From Candidatus Moraniibacteriota bacterium (GTDB lineage Bacteria; Patescibacteriota; Minisyncoccia; Moranbacterales; GCA-2747515), in NCBI GenBank assembly GCA_027039165.1, contig JALWEZ010000075.1, positions 1 through 15,240 on the forward strand: a stretch of DNA of 15,240 bases, written 5' to 3'. A program made the position numbers and the translations under genes. Below, piece by piece: positions 7,701-14,293 of the stretch (its first letter is position 1; every line of letters starts with the position of its first letter). The notes beneath the pieces are model-generated. The model saw nothing but the letters and a program-made list of their open reading frames with translations. It made no database searches and was not told the DNA's origin.

Positions 7701-9683
7701 TGCTGGTATAAAGAATTTGAATAGTTCTCTTTCTTTCTTATCTAAACTATCTCTGATTTTGAAATATTTTTTTAACACTTCTATTTGTGGCAATTTTTCA
7801 ATTTCTGGTACTTGATCCAGGTTTATAAAGTCCCATACGTCACTATTTGATGACTCTAATGCAGATATGTAATCATTAATCTGACGTTGTGAAATTGAGA
7901 GTTCGTCATCATACTTGATATCATCAAGCATTTTGAATTCATCTGACATTTGAAATTCGGCACAGAATTTTACTGCAGATATTGGAGTAAACTTTTCTGA
8001 GTCGATAGTGATTACTTCCCTTGAATCAATTAATGATTTGCTTTCAAATTCATTGTTTTTCTTAGCTATTTGTTCTCTGATTTCTTGCAACTCTTTTTCT
8101 TTTTTCTTTTTCTTGTCTGGTGTGAATTTTACTTTATCTGATAGTGTTGCATTAATTTCTGATACTGCTGATTGTAAATCATTATTTCTTGAAGCAGACT
8201 CAACTTGAGAAACAGCAAGACTCCTAATCTCTTTTGGTATTTTGTTTTTTAATACTGATAGTGCCTGCCCGGTTTGTGAAGTAACGAGAACAGTTTTTCC
8301 TTGCGCAAGAAATCTTGATATTAAGTTTGCAATCGTATGGGTCTTTCCTGTACCTGGGGGACCCTGAACAACAGAGCCGTAATTTGTGTCCATTTGAACC
8401 GCTATCCTTTTTTGTTCTTCGTTATAAGGTAGCGGAAAATATAATTCACTATCTGGTATTTTTCCACTCTTTGCCACTTCGTTATTCTCATCATCTTGTT
8501 TGTCATTATCAGATAAAGCCCCGTCTTCTGTTACAAGATCGGACAGAAATGGTGTTAGTTTTTCATTATTTTTTATATCTTCTTGTATCTTTTTTGCATA
8601 TTCAACCCATGTTTTTCCGCTTTTCTTTAGCAGGAGTAGGTGGTGAATATTAAAAGAAATTGGTTTATTTGTAATTTTTAGCTCTTGGTCTCTTTTATCA
8701 TATTTTGACTCTCCGTCAGGAGTTATATAACGCACTAATTGTTGCATGTAGCGATGTATCATCTTAAAATCCCATACATCAAAATCAGCTTCTTGTATTT
8801 TTTTATTTATCCTTTCTGCTAATTCATCAATATCAGGTAAATTTTGATTATTCTCATCAATAACCTCTCTCACAAAAGAAACATCAAAAAATGTTTTTGA
8901 ATTGATATTCGGTTTTATAGAAATTATGTTCCTATTAGAATCAAAATCAATTTCAACAGGCGTAAAAAGTGTCGGATGATATATTTCTGTATTTCCTTGT
9001 TTCCAGGTCAAAATATCATGACTCCAAAGCAGGTCATAACTATCAGATTCAGTTTTTAGAAATGATCTTAGTGCGTATAATTTATCATAAGCTTGGTTGG
9101 CAATATGGTATTGTATATTTTTATCTCGCCACGGTTTCCATTTTGACTCAAGCCAATTATCAAACAAGGTTTGTAATTCTGGATAATCTTTAAAATGTAA
9201 GTCGATCTCTCTTTCGGTGATTTTCTCATACTCACCTGTATTGGGGTTTTTTGTAACCCAGCCCTGTAAGATCGAACCAATACGAGATGAGTCGTTCAAT
9301 TTATTAAATGTCTCAATGCGTTTTTTGTCATCGTCAAAGTATTCTGTTTTGTAAATAGTTTCTTTCGGCTCTGGTTTAACAAAACCAACCATTTCAATAT
9401 CAACCCACGCAGACAATTCTTTCGGTAACTTTGGTGGATTAGATATTTTGTATCGCTCTATATGTAAATAAACTCCATCATATTTTTCTTTGTCCAAAGA
9501 TTCATCAGCCCTATTTCTCAAAAAGATTTTATCAAGATTGGGTAAAAAATCTTCATTTTCTAAATCTATCTTTTCTTCTTCTCCGTTTAATTTTTTAATA
9601 CTTTTCCTAACATTGATATTAAGCAAAGATAGTTGTTCTAAATATTTGAACAATCTTACTCCATTTGATTTTGATTTTTCCAT
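4794..9683 (-). CDS. Large superfamily 1 (Upf1/Dna2-like) helicase with C-terminal Vsr/MTES_1575-like nuclease
   Basis: This encodes 1629 residues. Helicase motifs in order: Q-like LPYNEEQKRIA (418-428), Walker A GPPGTGKT (441-448), motif Ia VLVTSQTGQAL (465-475), Walker B VVIFDEASQV (1216-1225), motif III LLVVGDDEQVSP (1239-1250), LTEHFRS (1296-1302), motif V YTFQGDERDVILL (1424-1436) and motif VI NVAMSRAKNKMVLF (1466-1479). About 660 residues, Lys/Glu-rich and largely helical or coiled-coil, are inserted between motifs Ia and II. Residues 1527-1629 form a nuclease-like fold with RIDLVV (D1555) and AIECDGDKYH (E1568, D1570), as in PD-(D/E)XK/Vsr-type DUF559 or MTES_1575 domains. The N-terminal 400 residues are not assigned. 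The set suggests ATP-driven movement on nucleic acid coupled to cleavage. Similar helicase-nuclease proteins occur in phage-defence loci. It stands alone, without methylase or partner. The ATG lacks a Shine-Dalgarno. Confidence 0.88.
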   Translation of the reverse strand: MEKSKSNGVRLFKYLEQLSLLNINVRKSIKKLNGEEEKIDLENEDFLPNLDKIFLRNRADESLDKEKYDGVYLHIERYKISNPPKLPKELSAWVDIEMVGFVKPEPKETIYKTEYFDDDKKRIETFNKLNDSSRIGSILQGWVTKNPNTGEYEKITEREIDLHFKDYPELQTLFDNWLESKWKPWRDKNIQYHIANQAYDKLYALRSFLKTESDSYDLLWSHDILTWKQGNTEIYHPTLFTPVEIDFDSNRNIISIKPNINSKTFFDVSFVREVIDENNQNLPDIDELAERINKKIQEADFDVWDFKMIHRYMQQLVRYITPDGESKYDKRDQELKITNKPISFNIHHLLLLKKSGKTWVEYAKKIQEDIKNNEKLTPFLSDLVTEDGALSDNDKQDDENNEVAKSGKIPDSELYFPLPYNEEQKRIAVQMDTNYGSVVQGPPGTGKTHTIANLISRFLAQGKTVLVTSQTGQALSVLKNKIPKEIRSLAVSQVESASRNNDLQSAVSEINATLSDKVKFTPDKKKKKEKELQEIREQIAKKNNEFESKSLIDSREVITIDSEKFTPISAVKFCAEFQMSDEFKMLDDIKYDDELSISQRQINDYISALESSNSDVWDFINLDQVPEIEKLPQIEVLKKYFKIRDSLDKKERELFKFFIPAREELERLDEIKEDIKKFFLFKEKAEKFKKRLKDVDFFQKNEISESDFFNKEKRTDIDKLIEELKLIKKVLISFDEEYEKELFKTLSNNNHASIWHDTVEKIDNLINQFNNAHKKLIGNKVDLMSDYEIDYISTLEIISKIKERSGDEEKIKKGVSILFDFSTKKFIKNVKINNKEIETIKDLELVEAYFTKEKIAEELKNIWGQAFENLRNKKEFPEPFNIVEFEELFAHIKRIVNFENNYIGVKKSLENYKLFKDIDIRSISFVEKALEVFDGYLSYFKVDEYKKLITNISKDFEKKSAHEKVLKLAKKIKEIKIDEIDDLKEEILSILKTREVSVEYNKFYEEVYNDTIKQLKKNKNNHKKVITYLQSIETGDLEYIKSFYAEIPDLIDSQNKAKQIKLVEDEIGKKLQKTISKIRLSVKNGENIEFDIEKNWKWKRLISWLDKLHSGDSLSKISKDLSILKNKERDVVRELVQISAWIHLKKRVTKKQKEALASFALSMKKYGKGLGKYAPKHLKDAKESLKIGADAVPVWIMPVNTVHQLFPDPRAGMFDVVIFDEASQVDTRGLNIAYIGEKLLVVGDDEQVSPTSFTTQSKVTDLITRYIADVPNSHHFSNTSSLFDIAKIKMTEMITLTEHFRSIEEIIGFSNSLSYKGSLKILRDQLPKYRLEPVLETVFVENGFEETSGKINKPEAEALVEKLQEMLKDDRYEETDEEGEIRPITFGVISLLGKDQQKYITKLISENISSKEIEKRKIVCGDSYTFQGDERDVILLSMVKAPDLHNPDKNITPYSINKKENKQRINVAMSRAKNKMVLFHSIPKDKLSNQDDLRKKILDWFYNRKTEERKAGLQAVKEGVERGRASEFEYEVAKIIIESGYKVIPQYEVAGYRIDLVVQGENAKLAIECDGDKYHNRIEAWQEDIERQQILERAGWVFWRLSGSAFYKNGADALDSLWKKLDELGIKSK

Positions 9684-9737
9684 AGCATTTATTTCATTAA
9701 GTTTGTGTTTAAAATGAGGTTTTCAATTGTTAATATA

Positions 9738-9766
9738 ATAATAACAGCTATAAATATTTTGTACAA
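9738..9766 (-). promoter_or_regulatory. Candidate promoter of the helicase-nuclease gene
   Basis: On the minus strand TTGTAC, a 17-nt spacer and TATTAT lie about 55 nt upstream of the ATG. The -35 is poor (three matches). The position after the tRNA terminator supports independent transcription. Confidence 0.35.
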
Positions 9767-9792
9767 ATCAAGGGTTTATCTAAATGAAATAT

Positions 9793-9821
9793 AAAAAACA
9801 AGGTGTATTTGACCTCGTTTT
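9793..9821 (-). terminator. Intrinsic terminator of tRNA-Ser
   Basis: On the minus strand AACGAGGT pairs with ACCTTGTT (one G-U) around a 7-nt loop and is followed by a run of T. It begins 8 nt past the tRNA 3' end and isolates the tRNA from the helicase gene. Confidence 0.75.
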
Positions 9822-9827
9822 AATCTG

Positions 9828-9914
9828 AGGAGAGAAAGGGATTCGAACCCTCGAGCCCCGTGAGGGACTAACACCTTAGCAGGGTGTCCTATTCAACCAC
9901 TCTAGCATCTCTCC
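9828..9914 (-). tRNA. tRNA-Ser(GCT)
   Basis: This is an 87-nt class II tRNA. The acceptor is GGAGAGA/TCTCTCC, the D stem has 3 bp, and the anticodon stem ACACC/GGTGT closes loop CTGCTAA, giving anticodon GCT for AGC/AGU codons. A 5-bp variable arm (GTCCC/GGGGC) and T arm GAGGG/CCCTT with loop TTCGAAT complete it. The long variable arm fits serine. The discriminator base is U, whereas bacterial tRNA-Ser normally has G73; this is odd. CCA is not encoded. A terminator follows and a weak promoter precedes. Confidence 0.95.
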
Positions 9915-9925
9915 TTACTTAATTA

Positions 9926-9953
9926 AGTTTAACACATTTAAAAACAAAATCAA
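9926..9953 (-). promoter_or_regulatory. Candidate promoter of tRNA-Ser
   Basis: On the minus strand TTGATT, a 16-nt spacer and TAAACT lie 11 nt upstream of the tRNA 5' end. The layout parallels the tRNA-Arg promoter, but the match is weaker. The same -10 hexamer and spacer length occur at the mscL candidate. Confidence 0.45.
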
Positions 9954-10148
9954 CCTTTGCCTTAGTAACTATTCAGGTTTTTCCAGTACATTTTAAAAAA
10001 TGCTTTAAATAAAGAGTTTAAAAAAATGTCAAATACTTTTTATAAATTTTAAAATACCGTAATTAAAGCGTTTTTGGGATTTTCTTAGATAAACGTGAAT
10101 AATTACTTGCCTTAAATTTGATTTAAACTGTATTTAATGATGTAAAAC
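9954..10148. other. AT-rich intergenic stretch without recognised features
   Basis: It separates the divergent tRNA-Ser and dihydrofolate reductase operon. Frames are stop-rich. Short A/T runs form only weak hairpins. No RNA gene, repeat or operator stands out. Confidence 0.5.
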
Positions 10149-10176
10149 TTGTATTATCTGTGTTATGATATATAAT
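10149..10176 (+). promoter_or_regulatory. Promoter of the folA-kinase-tmk-dut operon
   Basis: TTGTAT, a 16-nt spacer and a perfect TATAAT place the start near 10183, about 18 nt before the ATG at 10201. This excludes the upstream ATG at 10165, which lies within the promoter. Confidence 0.6.
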
Positions 10177-10200
10177 GTGGGTAGTTATAAAAGCAAAGAA

Positions 10201-10725
10201 ATGAAAATTAGAAAAAGCATGATAGCGTGTGTTGGTAAAAATAGAGAACTTGGCAAAAATGGGGGGCTTATTTGGGATTTACCAAAAGATTTGAAGTATT
10301 TTCAAAATATGACCAAGGATTGTCCTGTGATAATGGGCAAAAACACATATTTTTCGATACCAGAAAAATTTAGACCACTCAAAAATAGAGCAAATATCGT
10401 ACTAACTGAGCCAGGCGAGGCGATTATAGCAAAAAATGCCCAGGAGGGACCGTTTGTAGTAAATGATTTAGCAAGTGCTTTTAGACATGCACAATACACT
10501 GCAGAAGAAAATGGAATAGATGAGATATTTGTAATAGGAGGAGCGTCTGTTTATGAGCAAACTATTAGTCATATGGATAGACTTTATATAACTGAGGTTT
10601 TCGCTCAGGATGCAAGTGCTGATGTTTTTTTTCCAGACTATAAGAGTATTTTTACAAAAGAAATACTTAGGACAAAAAACAGAGAAAATGGAATTGAGTT
10701 TGATTTTGTAATTTTAGAAAAATAA
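10201..10725 (+). CDS. folA: Dihydrofolate reductase
   Basis: This encodes 174 residues. The enzyme reduces dihydrofolate to tetrahydrofolate with NADPH in the cytoplasm, sustaining one-carbon transfer and dTMP synthesis. Family marks: IACVGKNRELGKNGGLIWDL (about 8-27), with W25 and the catalytic acid D30 in LPKDLKYF. These are followed by VIMGKNTYFSIP (43-54), the NADP-binding VIGGASVYEQ (111-120) and LYITEV with the conserved Thr (128-133). Length is normal. ATG 10201 is preferred over 10165 because the latter overlaps the -10; ATG 10219 is also possible, since the family usually begins near MI.. at that point. It is the first gene of a four-gene operon, with 10 nt to the next gene. No thymidylate synthase accompanies it here. 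Confidence 0.93.
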   Translation: MKIRKSMIACVGKNRELGKNGGLIWDLPKDLKYFQNMTKDCPVIMGKNTYFSIPEKFRPLKNRANIVLTEPGEAIIAKNAQEGPFVVNDLASAFRHAQYTAEENGIDEIFVIGGASVYEQTISHMDRLYITEVFAQDASADVFFPDYKSIFTKEILRTKNRENGIEFDFVILEK

Positions 10726-10735
10726 TAATATTATC

Positions 10736-11296
10736 ATGAATAAAAAAGTAGTTATAGGAGTTTCGGGAAATATTGGAGCTGGTAAGGGGACAGTTACTAA
10801 TTATCTCACACAAGCATACCACGCAAGTAATTTGCGATACTCTCATATTTTACAAGATATTTTAGCTAGACTTGATTTGGGATATAATCGTAAAAATTTG
10901 GCACTTCTTGCAGAAAGTCTGCGTAGAACTTTTGGTGGAGATATTTTGTCCAAAGCTCTAGTTGCTGAAGTGAGCAGAACGGACGCAAATATAATAGTAA
11001 TAGATGGAATTAGAAAAAAAGAAGAATTAGATGAGCTTAGAAAAATTGATAATTTTTATTTTTTCTTTATAGATGCGAGTTTGGAAACTAGATACAAGAG
11101 AATAAAAGAACGAGATGAAAAAAGCGATGATAAAACTAAGACATTTGAAGAATTTAAAGTTGATCAAGAACGTGAGGCAGATAAAGATGTGCCTTCTTTG
11201 AAAAAATATGCTGATTTTGTAATTGATAATAATAAAGAATATTCGCATACTATGGAGCAAGTATCTCAAATTATGAGAGAACTTTTAAATCAATAA
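10736..11296 (+). CDS. P-loop nucleotide kinase-like protein (dephospho-CoA kinase/dNMP kinase-like)
   Basis: This encodes 186 residues. The N-terminal beta strand and Walker A are VVIGVSGNIGAGKGTVTNYL (5-24). The sequence GAGKGT is typical of the adenylate/nucleotide kinase superfamily. IIVIDGIRKKEEL (86-98) looks like the strand-plus-DG(I/V)R segment of archaeal dephospho-CoA kinase-like and phage-type deoxynucleotide kinases. ETRYKRIKERDEKSDD (117-132) provides Lid-like arginines. YADFVIDNN (158-166) is the usual final strand. The phosphate acceptor cannot be assigned from sequence. The position between folA and tmk, with 10- and 13-nt gaps, favours a nucleoside monophosphate kinase role in DNA precursor supply; this is inference. 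There is no Shine-Dalgarno. Confidence 0.7.
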   Translation: MNKKVVIGVSGNIGAGKGTVTNYLTQAYHASNLRYSHILQDILARLDLGYNRKNLALLAESLRRTFGGDILSKALVAEVSRTDANIIVIDGIRKKEELDELRKIDNFYFFFIDASLETRYKRIKERDEKSDDKTKTFEEFKVDQEREADKDVPSLKKYADFVIDNNKEYSHTMEQVSQIMRELLNQ

Positions 11297-11309
11297 ATTT
11301 AAAAGTAAT

Positions 11310-11975
11310 ATGAAAAAGGGTAGATTAATTGTTATAGATGGTTTGGATGGTAGTGGAAAAGAAACTCAAAGTAAAAAACTTATAGAATTTCTAAGAGCAA
11401 ATAAAAAAGCAGTAAAAATAATGGATTTTCCTAGATATGAGAATAATTTTTTTGGGAAGTTTCTAAAAGAATGTTTGAGTGGGGAGTGTGGTAATTTTTT
11501 GGAATTAGATCCGCGTATTGCTTCTGTGCTTTATGCGACAGATAGATTTGAATCAAGTGGAGAAATTAAACAATGGTTAAGAGATGGGTATTTTGTAGTG
11601 CTAGACAGATATGTAAGTGCAAATCAAATTCATCAAGGTGGAAAGATTGAAGATTTAAACAAGAGAAAAGATTTTTTGAATTGGTTAGATGAAATGGAGT
11701 ACAGCGTTTTTAAATTGCCAAAACCAGATATTGTTATTTTTTTGGATATGCCGGTTGAATTGTCTCAAGAGCTTCTAAAAAATTCTAACAAAAAAATGGA
11801 TGTTGCAGAAGAGGATTTGGCTCACCAAGAAGATTCTAGGAATTGTGCTTTGGAGTTGGTGAGAGAAAATGATAATTGGGAAAAGGTGGATTGTGCAAAA
11901 AACGGACAATTAAGGAGTATAGAAGAAATTCACAATGAAATGCAAAAAATTCTTAAAAAAATAAATATTATATAA
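11310..11975 (+). CDS. tmk: Thymidylate kinase (dTMP kinase)
   Basis: This encodes 221 residues. The enzyme phosphorylates dTMP to dTDP with ATP. Marks: RLIVIDGLDGSGKETQSKKL with the P-loop (5-24), dTMP-site MDFPRYENNFFG (38-49), IASVLYATDRFE (70-81), the DRY motif VVLDRYVSANQIHQ (96-109) and strand PDIVIFLDMPVE (139-150). The P-loop residue after Lys is Glu (GKET) where Ser or Thr is usual; related tmk sequences with Gln or Ala there are, as I recall, known in Clostridia, so the enzyme is probably active. The Lid (NKKMDVAEEDLAHQEDSR) has few arginines. It lies 4 nt upstream of dut, consistent with translational coupling. Confidence 0.88.
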   Translation: MKKGRLIVIDGLDGSGKETQSKKLIEFLRANKKAVKIMDFPRYENNFFGKFLKECLSGECGNFLELDPRIASVLYATDRFESSGEIKQWLRDGYFVVLDRYVSANQIHQGGKIEDLNKRKDFLNWLDEMEYSVFKLPKPDIVIFLDMPVELSQELLKNSNKKMDVAEEDLAHQEDSRNCALELVRENDNWEKVDCAKNGQLRSIEEIHNEMQKILKKINII

Positions 11976-11979
11976 AACT

Positions 11980-12405
11980 ATGGAGTTAAAAGTAAAAAAA
12001 ATTCACAAAGATGCAATTTTGCCTTCTAGAGCTCATGAATTTGATGCGGGCTTGGATTTGTATAGTACACAAGATTTAGACTTATTGCCCGGTGAGAGAA
12101 AGCAAATTAAAACAGGTATCGCTATGGCAATTCCGGAGGGTTACGTAGGACTTATTTGGGATAAAAGTGGATTGTCTTTTAAACACGGACTAAAAGTTTT
12201 TGGTGGAGTGATTGATAGTGGATATAGGGGAGAAGTGCGGGTTATAATAGCAAATACTTCTCAGACTAAATATGAAGTAAAGAAGGGTCAAAAAATTGCA
12301 CAACTGTTAATTCAAAAAGTAGAACTTATGAGTGTGGTAGAGAGTGATTTGCTTTCTGATACACAGAGAGGAATTGGCGGTTTTGGAAGTACGGGACTTT
12401 GTTAA
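11980..12405 (+). CDS. dut: Deoxyuridine 5'-triphosphate nucleotidohydrolase (dUTPase)
   Basis: This encodes 141 residues. The trimeric enzyme hydrolyses dUTP to dUMP and pyrophosphate, preventing uracil incorporation and feeding dTMP synthesis. All five motifs are present: I DAGLDLYS (22-29), II DKSGLS (61-66), III GVIDSGYRGEV (76-86) with the catalytic Asp79, IV GQKIAQLLI (103-111) and V RGIGGFGSTG (130-139). Motif II has Lys in place of the common Arg. The protein ends two residues after motif V. Last gene of the tight run; stop is TAATAA. No terminator is seen before gatB, so read-through into gatB is possible. Confidence 0.95.
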   Translation: MELKVKKIHKDAILPSRAHEFDAGLDLYSTQDLDLLPGERKQIKTGIAMAIPEGYVGLIWDKSGLSFKHGLKVFGGVIDSGYRGEVRVIIANTSQTKYEVKKGQKIAQLLIQKVELMSVVESDLLSDTQRGIGGFGSTGLC

Positions 12406-12422
12406 TAATGCATAACTTTAAC

Positions 12423-12451
12423 TTGCTAGTAAACAAAAATAGTACTAATAT
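12423..12451 (+). promoter_or_regulatory. Candidate promoter of gatB
   Basis: TTGCTA, a 17-nt spacer and TAATAT lie 45 nt before the gatB ATG, in the 91-nt gap after dut. Both boxes have four matches to consensus. Confidence 0.35.
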
Positions 12452-12496
12452 TAATATAACGAAGCCAAAATTATTCAAATTTAATAAAATTTAAAT

Positions 12497-13963
12497 ATGT
12501 CAAAATACAATGTAACTATCGGGATGGAAATTCATGTAGAGCTTAAAACTAAATCAAAGATGTTTAGCACTGCTCCAAATAAACTAGGACTTGAAAAAGA
12601 GCCAAATTCTTCTATTGATACAGTAACTACCGCTCAGCCTGGTTCACTCCCAGTTCCAAACAAAAAAGCTATAAAATTTGTACAAATGGCAGGTATTGCA
12701 CTTAATTGTGAAATAGCTAAGGAGAGTAAATTCGACAGAAAGCATTATTTTTATCCAGATTTACCAAAAGGTTATCAAATATCTCAGTTTGATAAACCAC
12801 TGTGTGCAAAAGGTTATGTGATGATTAATGGCAAAAAAATAGGAATTACTAGAATTCACATGGAAGAAGATACAGGTAAAAATATTCACGATGGGCACGA
12901 TACTCTTGTAGATTTAAACCGTGCTGGAGTTCCTCTTATGGAGCTTGTGAGTGAGCCGGATATAACTAGTGGGGAAGAGGCGAGAGCATTTTGTCAAGAA
13001 TTACAAAGAGTTTTCCGTTATGCTGGGATTGCAGATGCTGATATAGAAAAAGGACAGATGAGATGTGAGGTAAATATTTCTCTTTATAAAGATGGTGAAG
13101 ATCCTCTTTCTGGTACTAAGGTTGAGATAAAAAATATAGGATCTCTAAGAAGTGTACAAAAAGCTGCTGAATATGAAATACTTAGACAAACAGAAGCTCT
13201 TGAAAATGGTGAGGTGATAAAGCAAGAAACAAGAGGTTGGAATGATGCTAAACAAAAAACAATTGCTCAGCGTTCCAAAGAAAATGCAAATGATTATAGG
13301 TATTTTCCTGAACCAGATATTCCGCCTATGGTATTTGAAGATTGGTATATAGAAGAGTTAAGAGATAAAATGCCAGAATTACCTCAAGCAAAAAGAGAGA
13401 GATTTAAAAAAGAATATGGTACAAGTAATGAGATAATGGAAGTTTTGATTGATGATAGGTTTTTTGCAGATTATTATGAAAATGTGGTAAGTGAAATTAG
13501 AGATAAAAAAGAGTCAGGTGAGTTTGTTGGAGACAATGATAAAGCTATAAAACTTGCTGGAAATTATTTAGTAAATGAAATTCCACCACTTCTTGCTCAG
13601 CTAGAAATAAGTATATCAAAGATTAAGATAACGCCAGAAAATTTCGCAGAACTTATGACTATAATAACAGATGGTAAAATTAATTCTTCTGCAGCTCAAA
13701 CTGTGCTTGATATAATGATTAAAACTGGAGGTGATCCAAGTAATATAATAGAAGAGAAAAATTTAGCTCAAGAAAACGATGAAGAAAAATTGATGCTACT
13801 TGTGAAAGAAGTAATGGAAACTAATCAAAAAGCAGTAGAGGATTATAGAAGTGGAAACGAGAGAGCAATAAAAGCTCTTATGGGGCAAACAATGGCAAAA
13901 TCAAAGGGAAAAGCAAATCCACAAGCTGTGATGGAGATACTTAAGAAATTATTAAGTGAGTAA
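12497..13963 (+). CDS. gatB: Asp-tRNA(Asn)/Glu-tRNA(Gln) amidotransferase subunit B
   Basis: This encodes 488 residues, close to the family's usual length. In the GatCAB complex GatB binds the misacylated tRNA and activates the carboxyl group, so that Gln-tRNAGln and/or Asn-tRNAAsn are made by amidation. Marks: VTIGMEIHVELKTKSKMFS (6-24), RKHYFYPDLPKGYQISQ (81-97), HMEEDTGK (121-128) and the GatB signature LVDLNRAGVPLMELVSEPD (137-155). The C-terminal part, from about 340, is the helical and YqeY-like tail that contacts tRNA. The CPxCLG-type cysteine motif usually found near residue 45 is replaced by VTTAQPGSLP, so that metal site appears absent. gatA and gatC are not in the window. Start ATG 12497 matches the family N-terminus; no Shine-Dalgarno. 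Confidence 0.96.
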   Translation: MSKYNVTIGMEIHVELKTKSKMFSTAPNKLGLEKEPNSSIDTVTTAQPGSLPVPNKKAIKFVQMAGIALNCEIAKESKFDRKHYFYPDLPKGYQISQFDKPLCAKGYVMINGKKIGITRIHMEEDTGKNIHDGHDTLVDLNRAGVPLMELVSEPDITSGEEARAFCQELQRVFRYAGIADADIEKGQMRCEVNISLYKDGEDPLSGTKVEIKNIGSLRSVQKAAEYEILRQTEALENGEVIKQETRGWNDAKQKTIAQRSKENANDYRYFPEPDIPPMVFEDWYIEELRDKMPELPQAKRERFKKEYGTSNEIMEVLIDDRFFADYYENVVSEIRDKKESGEFVGDNDKAIKLAGNYLVNEIPPLLAQLEISISKIKITPENFAELMTIITDGKINSSAAQTVLDIMIKTGGDPSNIIEEKNLAQENDEEKLMLLVKEVMETNQKAVEDYRSGNERAIKALMGQTMAKSKGKANPQAVMEILKKLLSE

Positions 13964-13969
13964 ATAAAC

Positions 13970-13998
13970 TTGAATACAGAAAATAAATGTTTTATACT
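13970..13998 (+). promoter_or_regulatory. Promoter of the ferredoxin gene
   Basis: TTGAAT, a 17-nt spacer and TATACT lie 36 nt before the ATG. The -10 overlaps a perfect 12-bp palindrome, ATACTTAAGTAT (13994-14005), which could be an operator or chance in AT-rich DNA. Confidence 0.55.
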
Positions 13999-14034
13999 TA
14001 AGTATGTAATATTAAATAATATAATAATAAAAAT

Positions 14035-14262
14035 ATGGCAAAAGTTACTCATAAAAGAGAAGAATGTATAGGTTGCGGAGCTTGCGCTTCTATTGCACCA
14101 GATTATTGGTCAATCAATGAAAGTGATGGAAAAGCAGATCTAAAAGATGCAGTAAAAAATGAAGAGGGTTTGATGGAAGTTCAAATAGATGAAAGTGCAG
14201 TGAGCGAAAATATGCAAGCACAAGATTCTTGCCCAGTAAGCATTATCAAAGTTGAAGAATAA
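14035..14262 (+). CDS. Single-cluster 4Fe-4S ferredoxin
   Basis: This encodes 75 residues. A small cytoplasmic electron carrier is indicated by CIGCGAC (Cys11, Cys14, Cys17) plus DSCPV (Cys66), which provide the four ligands of one [4Fe-4S] cluster, as in Thermotoga-type ferredoxins. The middle is acidic and the overall charge is strongly negative, as expected for ferredoxins. There is no second cluster motif. APDYWSI after the first motif matches the family pattern. It has its own promoter and a strong terminator, so it is monocistronic. The redox partner cannot be inferred from neighbours. No Shine-Dalgarno; the ATG is preceded by AT-only sequence. Confidence 0.93.
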   Translation: MAKVTHKREECIGCGACASIAPDYWSINESDGKADLKDAVKNEEGLMEVQIDESAVSENMQAQDSCPVSIIKVEE

Positions 14263-14293
14263 TTTTTGATTTTTGAGAAAATCTTTTAAAAAC

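Noticed and set aside
9684..9914. tRNA-Ser 3' end as an integration site for an island carrying the helicase gene
   Set aside because: The tRNA is followed by its own terminator, and no copy of its 3' end is found near 4750-4800. No integrase is present.
10165..10200. Upstream ATG as the start of dihydrofolate reductase
   Set aside because: It overlaps the TATAAT box, and the extra residues are absent from the family.
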